Assembly: GCA_003525045.1 (NCBI GenBank)
Contig: DQGF01000500.1
Coordinates: 3,411 to 18,086, forward strand
Length of the DNA: 14,676 bases
Reading direction: 5' to 3'
From: Pseudomonas sp.
GTDB taxonomy: Bacteria > Pseudomonadota > Gammaproteobacteria > Pseudomonadales > Pseudomonadaceae
Part shown: one piece after another, positions 6,253-14,020 of the stretch
How positions within the stretch are numbered: the stretch's first letter is position 1
Layout: each line of letters starts with the position of its first letter
Position numbers and translations under genes: made by a program
Notes under the pieces: generated by a model
Told to the model about the DNA's origin: nothing
Database searches by the model: none
The model's input: only the letters and a program-made list of their open reading frames with translations

Positions 6253-7746
6253 ATGACCACCCTGACTCGTGCCGATTGGGAACAACGGGCTCGCGATCTG
6301 AAGATCGAAGGCCGCGCCTACATCAATGGTGAATACACCGATGCCGTCTCCAGTGAGACCTTCGAGTGCATCAGCCCGGTCGATGGCCGTCTGCTGGGCA
6401 AGATCGCCAGCTGTGACGCCGCCGACGCCCAGCGCGCTGTTGAAAACGCCCGCGCCACGTTCAATTCCGGCGTCTGGTCGCGCCTGGCACCGACCAAACG
6501 CAAAGCCACCATGATTCGTTTCGCCGGCCTGCTCAAACAGCATGCCGAAGAACTGGCCCTGCTTGAAACCCTGGACATGGGCAAGCCGATCAGTGACTCC
6601 CTGTACATCGACGTGCCAGGCGCGGCGCAAGCCCTGAGCTGGAGCGGTGAAGCCATCGACAAGATATACGATGAAGTCGCGGCGACTCCCCATGACCAAC
6701 TGGGACTGGTGACCCGCGAGCCGGTCGGCGTCGTTGGCGCGATCGTGCCGTGGAACTTCCCGTTGATGATGGCCTGCTGGAAACTCGGCCCGGCGCTGTC
6801 CACCGGTAACTCGGTGATTCTCAAACCCTCGGAAAAATCGCCGTTGACCGCCATCCGCATCGCTGCACTGGCCGTTGAAGCCGGGATTCCGAAAGGCGTA
6901 CTCAACGTGCTGCCAGGTTACGGTCACACCGTTGGCAAGGCCTTGGCCCTGCATAACGACGTGGACACTTTGGTGTTTACCGGTTCGACCAAGATCGCCA
7001 AGCAACTGCTGATCTATTCCGGTGAGTCGAACATGAAACGCGTCTGGCTCGAAGCCGGCGGCAAGAGCCCGAACATCGTGTTTGCTGATGCCCCGGACCT
7101 GCAAGCCGCAGCCGAAGCGGCGGCAGGCGCCATTGCCTTCAATCAGGGTGAAGTCTGCACCGCCGGTTCGCGTCTGCTGGTCGAGCGTTCGATCAAGGAC
7201 ACCTTCCTGCCCTTGGTAATTGAAGCGCTGAAAGCCTGGAAGCCGGGCAACCCGCTGGACCCGGCCACCAACGTCGGCGCTCTGGTGGATACCCAGCAGA
7301 TGAACACCGTGCTGTCCTACATCGAATCCGGCCATACCGATGGCGCCAAACTGGTGGCCGGCGGCAAGCGCACGCTTCAGGAAACCGGTGGCACCTACGT
7401 TGAGCCGACGATTTTCGATGGCGTGAGCAATGCGATGAAAATTGCTCAGGAAGAAATCTTCGGCCCAGTGCTGTCGGTGATCGCGTTCGATACCGCCGAA
7501 GAAGCCATCCAGATCGCCAACGACACGCCGTATGGCCTCGCCGCAGCGGTATGGACCAAGGATATTTCCAAGGCGCACCTGACCGCCAAGGCCCTGCGCG
7601 CCGGTAGCGTTTGGGTCAACCAGTACGATGGCGGCGATATGACCGCACCGTTCGGTGGCTTCAAGCAGTCCGGCAATGGTCGTGACAAGTCGCTGCACGC
7701 GTTCGACAAGTACACCGAACTGAAGGCGACCTGGATCAAGTTGTAA
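6253..7746 (+). CDS. pauC: NAD(P)+-dependent aldehyde dehydrogenase of the PauC/KauB/PuuC type
   Basis: Oxidises aminoaldehydes made during polyamine breakdown (such as gamma-glutamyl-aminobutyraldehyde or 3-aminopropanal) to the matching acids, in the cytoplasm. The 497 residues match the length of the P. aeruginosa enzyme I recall (PA5312). Catalytic parts are all visible: Asn168 in IVPWNFP, Lys191 in KPSEKSP, FTGSTKIAK (242-250) for cofactor binding, general-base Glu267 in LEAGGKSPN, nucleophile Cys302 in FNQGEVCTAGS, EEIFGPVLS (400-408) and PFGGFKQSGNGRD near the C-terminus. The ATG follows AAGAGGAGG. In P. aeruginosa an aminotransferase gene sits nearby; it is not between these genes here. 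The PauB-like oxidase that would supply aldehydes is at 12707-14020. Exact substrate is inferred from family and synteny. Confidence 0.93.
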   Translation: MTTLTRADWEQRARDLKIEGRAYINGEYTDAVSSETFECISPVDGRLLGKIASCDAADAQRAVENARATFNSGVWSRLAPTKRKATMIRFAGLLKQHAEELALLETLDMGKPISDSLYIDVPGAAQALSWSGEAIDKIYDEVAATPHDQLGLVTREPVGVVGAIVPWNFPLMMACWKLGPALSTGNSVILKPSEKSPLTAIRIAALAVEAGIPKGVLNVLPGYGHTVGKALALHNDVDTLVFTGSTKIAKQLLIYSGESNMKRVWLEAGGKSPNIVFADAPDLQAAAEAAAGAIAFNQGEVCTAGSRLLVERSIKDTFLPLVIEALKAWKPGNPLDPATNVGALVDTQQMNTVLSYIESGHTDGAKLVAGGKRTLQETGGTYVEPTIFDGVSNAMKIAQEEIFGPVLSVIAFDTAEEAIQIANDTPYGLAAAVWTKDISKAHLTAKALRAGSVWVNQYDGGDMTAPFGGFKQSGNGRDKSLHAFDKYTELKATWIKL

Positions 7747-7755
7747 GCCCGTGAA

Positions 7756-7780
7756 GGAGCCTGTTTGTAAGTCAGGCTCC
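7756..7780 (+). terminator. Stem-loop after pauC, weak terminator candidate
   Basis: GGAGCCTG (7756-7763) pairs perfectly with CAGGCTCC (7773-7780) over a nine-base loop, starting 10 bases after the pauC stop. No T tract follows, so it may act as an mRNA 3'-end stabiliser or a weak terminator, helped by the REP pair that begins 19 bases later. Confidence 0.45.
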
Positions 7781-7798
7781 TGAACAAAGCAGATCCAT

Positions 7799-7888
7799 TG
7801 TGGGAGCGGGCTTGCTCGCGAAGGCGGTGTAACAGTCAACATTGATGTTGAATGTGCTGGCCTCTTCGCGAGCAAGCCCGCTCCCACA
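7799..7888. repeat. Inverted REP pair (REPIN), type A arrangement
   Basis: Arms 7799-7822 and 7865-7888 are perfect inverted copies of the 24-base REP built on GTGGGAGCGGGCTTGCTC. The 42-base spacer (7823-7864) shares GCGGTGT and CAACATTGATG with the spacer of the pair at 2551-2643, so both descend from one unit. It separates pauC from the MFS gene on the same strand and ends 48 bases before that gene's ATG. Confidence 0.9.
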
Positions 7889-7936
7889 TTGCTTTGTGCC
7901 GTCTGTAATAAATAACAGTCCACAGGAGCGTGGAAC

Positions 7937-9082
7937 ATGCGTTGGGCGACTTATTTCGCCGTGTTGGCGTCTGTCTTGAGTGTCGGCCTGGCCCTGGGCG
8001 TCAGCATGCCGCTGGTGTCGTTTCGCCTGGAAAGCTGGGGCTACGGCTCGTTCGCAATCGGAGTGATGGCGTCGATGCCTGCCATTGGCGTGCTACTGGG
8101 CGCGAAGATCTCCAGCCATCTGGCGGCGCGTCTCGGTACGGCCAATCTGATGCGCCTGTGCCTGTGGGCCGGCGCAATGTCCATCGGTTTGCTGGCGCTG
8201 TTGCCGAGCTATCCGGTCTGGCTGGTGCTGCGGCTGATGATCGGGGTGATCCTGACCCTCGTCTTCATCCTCGGTGAAAGCTGGATCAACCAACTGGTGG
8301 TAGAGCAATGGCGCGGGCGACTGGTGGCACTGTATGGCAGCAGCTACGCATTGAGTCAGCTGGCCGGGCCGTTGCTGCTGGGTGTGCTGGGCACTGAGCA
8401 TGATTACGGTTTTTGGGTTGGCGTCGGTTTGCTGACCGCGGCACCGTTTCTGTTGCTGGGTCGCAGTGGTGCACCCACCAGCGAAGCCTGCAGCGTGACC
8501 TTCAGCGACTTGCTGGGCTTTTGCCGTGGCCTGCCGGCGATTGCCTGGGCGGTGTCATTGTTTGCGGCGTTTGAAGCGATGATCCTGACCTTGTTGCCGG
8601 TCTACTGCCTGCGTCAGGGCTTCACCACCGAAATTGCCTTGGCGATGGTCAGCACGGTGGTGGTGGGCGATGCCTTGCTGCAATTGCCGATTGGCGCGCT
8701 GGCGGATCGCTTGTCGCGGCGCACGCTGTTCACCGGTTGCGCGGTGGTCTTGCTGGTGTCGAGCCTGGCGATCCCGCTGCTGATCGACACGTTGCTGATC
8801 TGGCCGTTGTGGGTCCTGTTTGGCGCCAGTGCCGGGGGATTGTTCACCTTGTCACTGATCCTGATTGGCGAGCGTTATCGCGACGACGCACTGGTGCGGG
8901 CCAACGCGCATATTGCGCAACTATGGGGCATCGGGTGTCTGATCGGGCCTTTGGCCGCTGGCGCCGGCAGCCAGTGGATCAGCGGTCACGCCTTGCCGTT
9001 GTTGATGGCGGCCGGCGCGTTCGGATTGGTGATTCTGCTGTCGCGCCAAGGCGCGTTTGGCACGGTTGCCGAACCTGCCTAG
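7937..9082 (+). CDS. Major facilitator superfamily transporter, YcaD-like
   Basis: An inner-membrane transporter of 381 residues with about twelve hydrophobic segments, the length of E. coli YcaD, whose substrate is unknown. Visible features are an N-terminal membrane helix starting at residue 4, the conserved loop SSHLAARLG (59-67) between helices 2 and 3, the helix 4 segment LRLMIGVILTLVFILGESWIN (98-118) with an acidic residue inside the membrane, and the second-half loop GALADRLSRR (253-262), the repeated MFS signature. The ATG has AGGAG 8 bases upstream. The stop codon TAG overlaps the stop of the convergent phospholipase D-type gene. Proximity to pauC might suggest uptake or export of amines, but the REP pair between them argues for separate transcription. 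Confidence 0.88.
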   Translation: MRWATYFAVLASVLSVGLALGVSMPLVSFRLESWGYGSFAIGVMASMPAIGVLLGAKISSHLAARLGTANLMRLCLWAGAMSIGLLALLPSYPVWLVLRLMIGVILTLVFILGESWINQLVVEQWRGRLVALYGSSYALSQLAGPLLLGVLGTEHDYGFWVGVGLLTAAPFLLLGRSGAPTSEACSVTFSDLLGFCRGLPAIAWAVSLFAAFEAMILTLLPVYCLRQGFTTEIALAMVSTVVVGDALLQLPIGALADRLSRRTLFTGCAVVLLVSSLAIPLLIDTLLIWPLWVLFGASAGGLFTLSLILIGERYRDDALVRANAHIAQLWGIGCLIGPLAAGAGSQWISGHALPLLMAAGAFGLVILLSRQGAFGTVAEPA

Positions 9083-10644
9083 AGCATGCGCTCCAGGCCG
9101 ACGGCGGTGCTGAACCAGGAATTGAACTGCCGCCACCAACTCCCCGGCTCTTTGGTCAATACGTGCATTTTGCCGTCGTCTTCGGTCACCCAGACGACCC
9201 GGTCATTTTCCAGTTTCACCTGATAGCTCAGTGGCGGCGCCATACCTTCGAGTGCCGCTTTTTGCACGTACGCGGCAAGTGCCGGGCTGTCCACCAGCAC
9301 GCCAACTTCCGTGTTCCACAGTACCGAGCGCGGGTCGAAATTGAAGGAGCCAATGAAAGATTTCTGCTGGTCGAAAATCATCGCTTTGCTGTGCAGGCTG
9401 GAATCGGAGCCTCGGGAGGAGCTGCCGTAAAAAACAGGCCCGCTGCCGCCACCTTCTCCGGGCTGACGTCGCAATTCGTACAGCTTCACTCCATGCTCCA
9501 GCAACGCCTTGCGATAGGGCGCGTAGCCGCCATGCACTGCCGGAACGTCGGTGGCTTCAAGTGAGTTGGTCAACAAGCTCACCGACACCCCGGCATCGGC
9601 CCGGCCGGTGAGGTAAACCAAACCCGGCTGGCCGGGCACGAAGTACGCCGAAATCATGATCAACTCTTTGCTGACACTCATAAGCTCGGGCGCCAACTGT
9701 GTGGTCAGCAGCAAATGCGGATCGGGTTCACCCTTCGACAGTACTTTGCTGGGTGCATCCCACAACGCCTGGTTCCAGGCCCAGATCAACTCGCGGCGCC
9801 AGATATCCATGCGTGGATGGGTGCTGAAGGTCATCAATTGTTGATACAGCGCATGATTCTGTTTGCGCGTCTCTTGCAGCGATTCTTCCAGTCGAGTCCG
9901 GCTGTTCTGCAGATCCTTTTGCGTCGGTTTGCGCGACAGAAACTCATCGATCGGTTTGCTCAGCGCGCTGTTCCAGTATTGATCGAAGCTGTGTCCGAGT
10001 TGTTCGGCGACCGGACCGATGCCGAGCATGTCGATGTCGGTAAAGTTCAAGTTAGGCTCGGCATCAAAATACTCGTCGCCCAAATTGCGCCCACCCACGA
10101 TCGCCGCGCTGTTATCCAAAAGCCACAGCTTGTTGTGCATGCGCCGGTGTTGCAACGACAGGTTGAACAGCCGGCCCATGGCTCGCGTCACGCCCGTGGC
10201 ACGGCCTAGATGCAGCGGATTGAACAAGCGGATCTCAATCTGCGGATGCGCTGCCAGGGTGCCGATGATCCAGTCCAGGCCGTCGCTGGTGGTGTCGTCG
10301 AGCAGGATCCTCACCCGTACACCACGGTCAGCCGCCTTGAGCAGTTCTTCCACCAGCATGCGGGTGCTGATCCCGTCGTGGACAATGTAGTACTGCAAAT
10401 CGAGACTGCTTTGGGCGTTGCGAATCAGTTCGGCACGGGCAGTGAAGGCTTCACCGCTGTTGGACAGCAAGCGAAAGCCGGATTGACCTTCATGCGACGC
10501 GGCCTGAGTCTGAATCGAGCGACCAAACGCCGAGTCGCTGGCAGGCAGCGCCTGGCTCGGTTCGCGTTGAACGTCGAAGCTGGCACAACCGCCCAGGAAC
10601 GAGACGAGGAGTAAAAGAGCGAGCAGGGGCTTTCTGACTCTCAC
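9079..10644 (-). CDS. Phospholipase D-family lipoprotein, ClsC (YmdC)-like
   Basis: Probable membrane-anchored phosphatidyltransferase, related to cardiolipin synthase C of E. coli. A lipoprotein signal is clear: basic MRVRK, a Leu-rich core and the lipobox LGGC with Cys20 as the lipidated residue; Ala follows, so inner-membrane retention is not signalled. Two HKD motifs are intact: HNKLWLLD (His170, Lys172, Asp177), followed by GGRNLGDEYFD, and HSKAMIFD (His418, Lys420, Asp425), followed by IGSFNFDPRS. At 521 residues it is somewhat longer than YmdC. The start is GTG, which gives a proper signal peptide; its ribosome-binding site (CGGAAC) is weak. It lies 60 bp behind the MocR gene on the same strand without a visible terminator between. 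Cardiolipin synthase activity is inferred; other transphosphatidylations are possible. Confidence 0.88.
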   Translation of the reverse strand: MRVRKPLLALLLLVSFLGGCASFDVQREPSQALPASDSAFGRSIQTQAASHEGQSGFRLLSNSGEAFTARAELIRNAQSSLDLQYYIVHDGISTRMLVEELLKAADRGVRVRILLDDTTSDGLDWIIGTLAAHPQIEIRLFNPLHLGRATGVTRAMGRLFNLSLQHRRMHNKLWLLDNSAAIVGGRNLGDEYFDAEPNLNFTDIDMLGIGPVAEQLGHSFDQYWNSALSKPIDEFLSRKPTQKDLQNSRTRLEESLQETRKQNHALYQQLMTFSTHPRMDIWRRELIWAWNQALWDAPSKVLSKGEPDPHLLLTTQLAPELMSVSKELIMISAYFVPGQPGLVYLTGRADAGVSVSLLTNSLEATDVPAVHGGYAPYRKALLEHGVKLYELRRQPGEGGGSGPVFYGSSSRGSDSSLHSKAMIFDQQKSFIGSFNFDPRSVLWNTEVGVLVDSPALAAYVQKAALEGMAPPLSYQVKLENDRVVWVTEDDGKMHVLTKEPGSWWRQFNSWFSTAVGLERML

Positions 10645-10647
10645 GTG

Positions 10648-10657
10648 GGAACGTTCC
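10648..10657. promoter_or_regulatory. Perfect palindrome GGAACGTTCC at the ribosome-binding site of the PLD-type gene
   Basis: A ten-base perfect dyad 4-13 bases upstream of the GTG start. It contains the only plausible ribosome-binding purines of the gene. A bound protein or a small hairpin here could affect translation or transcription, but short palindromes also occur by chance. Confidence 0.25.
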
Positions 10658-10704
10658 GATTGGCGGCAGGTGTCGGCATATGGACGCTGGTTTCCCGATA
10701 AAGG

Positions 10705-12138
10705 TCAGTCAGTGATGCTGTCAGTTTCAGCGAGCAATTTGATGGCGGCGGCGCCGACCTTGCGCACCGCTTCTTCGATCTGCGGTGTTGGTTTGGCAGC
10801 GTAGTTCATTCGTAGGCAATTGCGGTACTTGCCCGAAGCGGAAAAGATGCTGCCGACGGCAATCTGTACGCCCTGGTCGTGCAAGGCGCGATTCAGTTTC
10901 TGGGTGTCGAAGCCTTCCGGCAGTTCGACCCAGAGCATGAAGCTGCCTTGCGGACGACTGGCCCGGGTGCCCGCCGGAAAATAGCGGGTGACCCAATCGA
11001 TCATTGCATCGCGATTGCGTTGGTATTGGCTGCGCATTCGCCGCAAATGCGGTTCGAAGTGCCCGGCCTTGAGGAATTCGGCAATGGCGATTTGTGGTTG
11101 CGGCGCGGTGGAGCCGGTGCTGATGTATTTCATGTGCAGCACCCGTTCCAGATAACGGCCCGGTGCCACCCAGCCGATGCGCAGGCCCGGTGCCAGGGTC
11201 TTGGAGAAGGAACTGCAGAGCAGGACGCGGCCGTCTTCGTCGAAGGACTTGATCGTGCGCGGTCGCGGATAGGTGTAGGCCAATTCGCCATACACATCAT
11301 CCTCGATGATCGCCACGTCAAACCGCTGTGCCAGTGTCAACAACGCGCGTTTGCGCGATTCGGGCATGATGTAGCCCAATGGGTTGTTGCAGTTGGGGGT
11401 CAACTGTATGGCCTTGATCGGCCATTGTTCCAGTGCCAGTTCAAGGGCGTCGAGGCTGATTCCGGTGAGCGGATCGGTAGGGATTTCCAGGGCTTTCATG
11501 CCCAAGCCCTTGAGGGTCTGCATGGCGCCGTGAAAGCTTGGCGAATCCACGGCCACGATGTCTCCCGGTTCGCAAATGGCACGGATGCTGGTGGACAGCG
11601 CTTCGTGGCAACCGGTAGTGACCACCAGGTCGCTGGCGCTCAACTGGCAGCCGGAGTCGAGCATCAGCCGGGCGATCTGTTCGCGCAGTTCGAGGGTGCC
11701 GTGGATGTTGTCGTAATACAGACCAGGCATGTCCTGTCGCCGGCTGATCCGTGCCAGGCCGCGTAGCAGCGGTTTCATGGTCGGCGTGGTGATGTCCGGC
11801 ATGCCGCGACCCAGCTGCACCACATCCTTGCGTGGCACTGCGCGGATCAGCTCCAGGACCTGGTCCCACTGGGAAATATCCACCGGTCGCTGCGCGGGAC
11901 GGCCAATCGCCGGCAGCTCCGGCAGTTCTCGACTGACCGGTACGAAGTAGCCGGACTTGGGCTTCGGCATCGCCAGGCCACTGTCTTCCAGCACGCGATA
12001 GGCCTGTTGCACGGTACTCAGACTGACCCCGTGCTCGACGCTCAACGCCCGCACCGACGGCAGTCGGTCACCGGGGCGATAGAAGCCCTGTTCGATACGC
12101 TTGCCGAGCAATTCGGCGAGATTGACGTAAAGGGTCAT
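10705..12138 (-). CDS. MocR-type regulator: GntR winged helix fused to a class I aminotransferase-like domain
   Basis: A 477-residue, PLP-dependent transcription factor of the MocR/GabR/PdxR group. The N-terminal winged helix-turn-helix (about 1-70) has the GntR pattern YRPGDRLPSVRALS-HGVSLSTVQQAYRVLE-GL and ends in SGYF. The aminotransferase fold (about 95-470) keeps the cofactor site: NCNNPLGY (249-256), IEDDVYGEL (278-286), SSFSKTLAPGLRIGW (309-323) with Lys313 as the expected Schiff-base lysine, and the C-terminal Arg in CLRMNYA. So PLP binding is likely, and an amine or amino acid is the likely effector. The gene is divergent from the DUF1127 gene; three ATCTGTAW boxes lie between, one 35 bp from this ATG, which suggests autoregulation. 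The PLD-type gene follows at 60 bp. Target and effector cannot be told from sequence. Confidence 0.93.
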   Translation of the reverse strand: MTLYVNLAELLGKRIEQGFYRPGDRLPSVRALSVEHGVSLSTVQQAYRVLEDSGLAMPKPKSGYFVPVSRELPELPAIGRPAQRPVDISQWDQVLELIRAVPRKDVVQLGRGMPDITTPTMKPLLRGLARISRRQDMPGLYYDNIHGTLELREQIARLMLDSGCQLSASDLVVTTGCHEALSTSIRAICEPGDIVAVDSPSFHGAMQTLKGLGMKALEIPTDPLTGISLDALELALEQWPIKAIQLTPNCNNPLGYIMPESRKRALLTLAQRFDVAIIEDDVYGELAYTYPRPRTIKSFDEDGRVLLCSSFSKTLAPGLRIGWVAPGRYLERVLHMKYISTGSTAPQPQIAIAEFLKAGHFEPHLRRMRSQYQRNRDAMIDWVTRYFPAGTRASRPQGSFMLWVELPEGFDTQKLNRALHDQGVQIAVGSIFSASGKYRNCLRMNYAAKPTPQIEEAVRKVGAAAIKLLAETDSITD

Positions 12139-12172
12139 GGCGCAGTCTCGCTGTGGATGATCCGGTAAACCA

Positions 12173-12255
12173 ATACAGATGAGGCAAAAAATCGCGATTC
12201 AGAGGTTAAAACACCAAATCTGTATGGAATTAATACTTTTCCGTTGAATCTGTAA
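12173..12255. promoter_or_regulatory. Three ATCTGTAW boxes, candidate MocR operators
   Basis: ATACAGAT (12173-12180), its perfect inverted copy ATCTGTAT (12218-12225) and a direct near-copy ATCTGTAA (12248-12255) lie in the AT-rich gap between the MocR and DUF1127 genes. The last two start exactly 30 bp apart, close to three helical turns; the first two are 45 bp apart centre to centre. MocR regulators are known to bind spaced repeats (GabR of Bacillus uses ATACCA repeats 34 bp apart). Confidence 0.55.
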
Positions 12256-12317
12256 TGCTTTTCGCCGCCCACGCATCATGAAAGCTCTGGCTACCCAAGT
12301 AAACAGGAGCAATCAAC

Positions 12318-12563
12318 ATGAACGGCTTGAGCGATGTGCGGCTGACGTTACACAGTCAGGAACTGACGGCGGGGCAAAAAAACGGTGCAAGCGAGGCGAT
12401 CCTGCGCAACGCACCGTCCGGCCTGGGCCGCTGGGGCTTGTTCTGGCATCGTCTGCACACGCGCAAGGCGTTGCTCACGCTCACGCCGGAGCAGCTGCGG
12501 GATGTGGGGTTGAGTCGGGAGCAGGCGCGGGAAGAGGGGCTTAAGCCTTTCTGGCGGATCTGA
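12318..12563 (+). CDS. DUF1127 domain protein
   Basis: An 81-residue protein whose C-terminal half fits DUF1127 (YjiS-like): WGLFWHRLHTRKALLTLTPEQLRDVGLSREQAREEG, with the typical W-x(4)-R-x(2)-T/R...L-x-L...L-D-V/I-GL-R pattern from residue 39. DUF1127 proteins studied in alpha-proteobacteria affect RNA turnover and small-RNA levels; the function in Pseudomonas is not known to me. The N-terminal 38 residues are polar and probably disordered. The ATG has AGGAG about 9 bases upstream; an overlapping frame from 12278 is rejected. It is divergent from the MocR gene, with three repeat boxes between them, and is therefore the best candidate target of that regulator. A REP pair follows 23 bases after the stop. 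Confidence 0.85.
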   Translation: MNGLSDVRLTLHSQELTAGQKNGASEAILRNAPSGLGRWGLFWHRLHTRKALLTLTPEQLRDVGLSREQAREEGLKPFWRI

Positions 12564-12586
12564 TTCTTGCGATGTTCTTTAGATCA

Positions 12587-12679
12587 TTCGCGAGCAAGCC
12601 CGCTCCCACATTTGGTCGTGGTCGAACACAAAATCCTTGTTCACTGAAGATCCAATGTGGGAGCGGGCTTGCTCGCGAA
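12587..12679. repeat. Inverted REP pair, type B arrangement
   Basis: The same 24-base REP as at 2551 and 7799, but with arm order reversed: the first copy reads TTCGCGAGCAAGCCCGCTCC (12587 on) and the second reads GTGGGAGCGGGCTTGCTC (12657 on). The 45-base spacer contains ACACAAA and CACTGAAGATC and is shared with the decayed pair at 14554. It lies between the 3' ends of the DUF1127 gene and the FAD oxidoreductase gene. Confidence 0.9.
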
Positions 12680-12706
12680 GGCGTCGGCACAGACGCCACG
12701 AATCTC

Positions 12707-14020
12707 TCAGACCAACTCTTTAAGCCGATGCCACAACATCCCCAACGCCAACAACGGCGAGCGCAAATGCTTGCCCCCCGGAAAGGTAATGTGCGGCACC
12801 TGGGCAAACAGATCGAAGCCACCACTGTGCTGCCCACTGATCGCCTCAGCCAGCAACTTGCCCGCCAAATGCGTGGCATTCACCCCATGCCCGGAATAAG
12901 CCTGGGCGTAATACACATTCGGATGGTCCCTGAGCCGACCGATCTGCGGCAGGCGGTTGGCACCGATGCCAATCATCCCGCCCCATTGATAGTCGATCTT
13001 CACGTTGCCCAGTTGCGGGAAAACCTCCAGCATTTTCGGCCGCATGTACGCAGCGATGTCTTTCGGGTCGCGACCCGAATAATGGCAGGCGCCGCCGAAC
13101 AGCAAGCGCCGATCCGCCGAGAGCCGGTAGTAATCCAGGGCCACCCGTTGATCGCAGACCGCCATATTCTGCGGCAGCAGGGAGTGCGCCAGGTCTTCAC
13201 TCAAGGGTTGCGTGGCGATGATGTAACTGCCGGCGGGCAACACCTTGCCACTGAGTTCGGGATTGAGATCATTGAGGTAGGCGTTGCAACCCAGCACCAG
13301 TGTTTTGGCGCGAACCAAACCCTGTGCGGCATGGACCTTGATCTCGGCGCCGTACTCGATGCGGGTTACGGCGGATCGTTCGAACAGCTTCGCACCCAAT
13401 AGCTGCGCGGCGGCCGCTTCGCCCAGGGCCAGATTGAGCGGATGCAAATGCCCCGAGCCCATGTCGATCAGACCGCCGACGTAACGGTCGGAACCCACTA
13501 CCGAGTGCATTTCGTTGGCTTGCAGCAGCCGCGTTTCGTAACGGTAGCCGAGGCTGCGCAGCTCTTCGGCATCTTCGGCGAAACCTTCGAGGTCTCGCGG
13601 CTTGTTGGCGAGATCGCAGTAACCCCAGGTCAGGTCGCAGGGAATCTGAAACCGCTCGACCCGCTGTCGGACGATGTCCACCGCTTCCAGGCCCATGAGT
13701 TTCATCTGACGCACGCCGTCCACGCCGATCACGTTGGCGAATTGATCGAGGCCATGGCCGACGCCGCGAATCAACTGCCCGCCATTGCGGCCGCTGGCGC
13801 CCCAGCCGATCTTGTGGGCTTCGAGCAGCACCACGCTGAGACCACGTTCGGCCAGTTCGAGCGCCGTGTTCAACCCGGAAAACCCGCCGCCGACCACGCA
13901 CACGTCAGCCACCAGTTCACCGGTGAGGACCGGAAGATCAGGCTGCGGCAGGCTGCTGGCGGCGTAATAAGAGGCCGTGTGCTGGTGGTTCGGGACAGGT
14001 TGCTGGGCACGGGCATTCAT
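12707..14020 (-). CDS. pauB4: FAD-dependent amine oxidoreductase, PuuB/PauB type
   Basis: Cytoplasmic flavoprotein of the DAO family. Relatives oxidise gamma-glutamylated polyamines (such as gamma-glutamylputrescine) to aldehydes, the substrates of PauC-type dehydrogenases. From the start used here (437 residues) the Rossmann motif VCVVGGGFSGLNTALELAE lies at 40-58, Glu67 ends the second strand for FAD ribose binding, GWGASGRNGGQ (72-82) is the typical PuuB/OrdL segment, and the C-terminal FAD-binding part is YSGHGVNATHLAGK. I chose ATG 14020 because CAGGAAC lies about 8 bases upstream; the frame extends to 14092, but the extra 24 residues are not family-like. P. aeruginosa has several PauB copies and I recall PauB4 at this locus (PA5309), so the symbol rests on synteny. 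Substrate is inferred. Confidence 0.88.
   Translation of the reverse strand: MNARAQQPVPNHQHTASYYAASSLPQPDLPVLTGELVADVCVVGGGFSGLNTALELAERGLSVVLLEAHKIGWGASGRNGGQLIRGVGHGLDQFANVIGVDGVRQMKLMGLEAVDIVRQRVERFQIPCDLTWGYCDLANKPRDLEGFAEDAEELRSLGYRYETRLLQANEMHSVVGSDRYVGGLIDMGSGHLHPLNLALGEAAAAQLLGAKLFERSAVTRIEYGAEIKVHAAQGLVRAKTLVLGCNAYLNDLNPELSGKVLPAGSYIIATQPLSEDLAHSLLPQNMAVCDQRVALDYYRLSADRRLLFGGACHYSGRDPKDIAAYMRPKMLEVFPQLGNVKIDYQWGGMIGIGANRLPQIGRLRDHPNVYYAQAYSGHGVNATHLAGKLLAEAISGQHSGGFDLFAQVPHITFPGGKHLRSPLLALGMLWHRLKELV

Noticed and set aside
6106..7938. 610-residue open frame on the minus strand across pauC
   Set aside because: It is the mirror of a strongly coding, GC-biased gene, has no family resemblance, and its first part runs through the REP pair. 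pauC has all catalytic residues in the plus frame.
12278..12544. 88-residue frame starting MKALATQVNR
   Set aside because: It overlaps the DUF1127 gene in another frame, has no ribosome-binding site as good as AGGAG at 12305, and matches no family.
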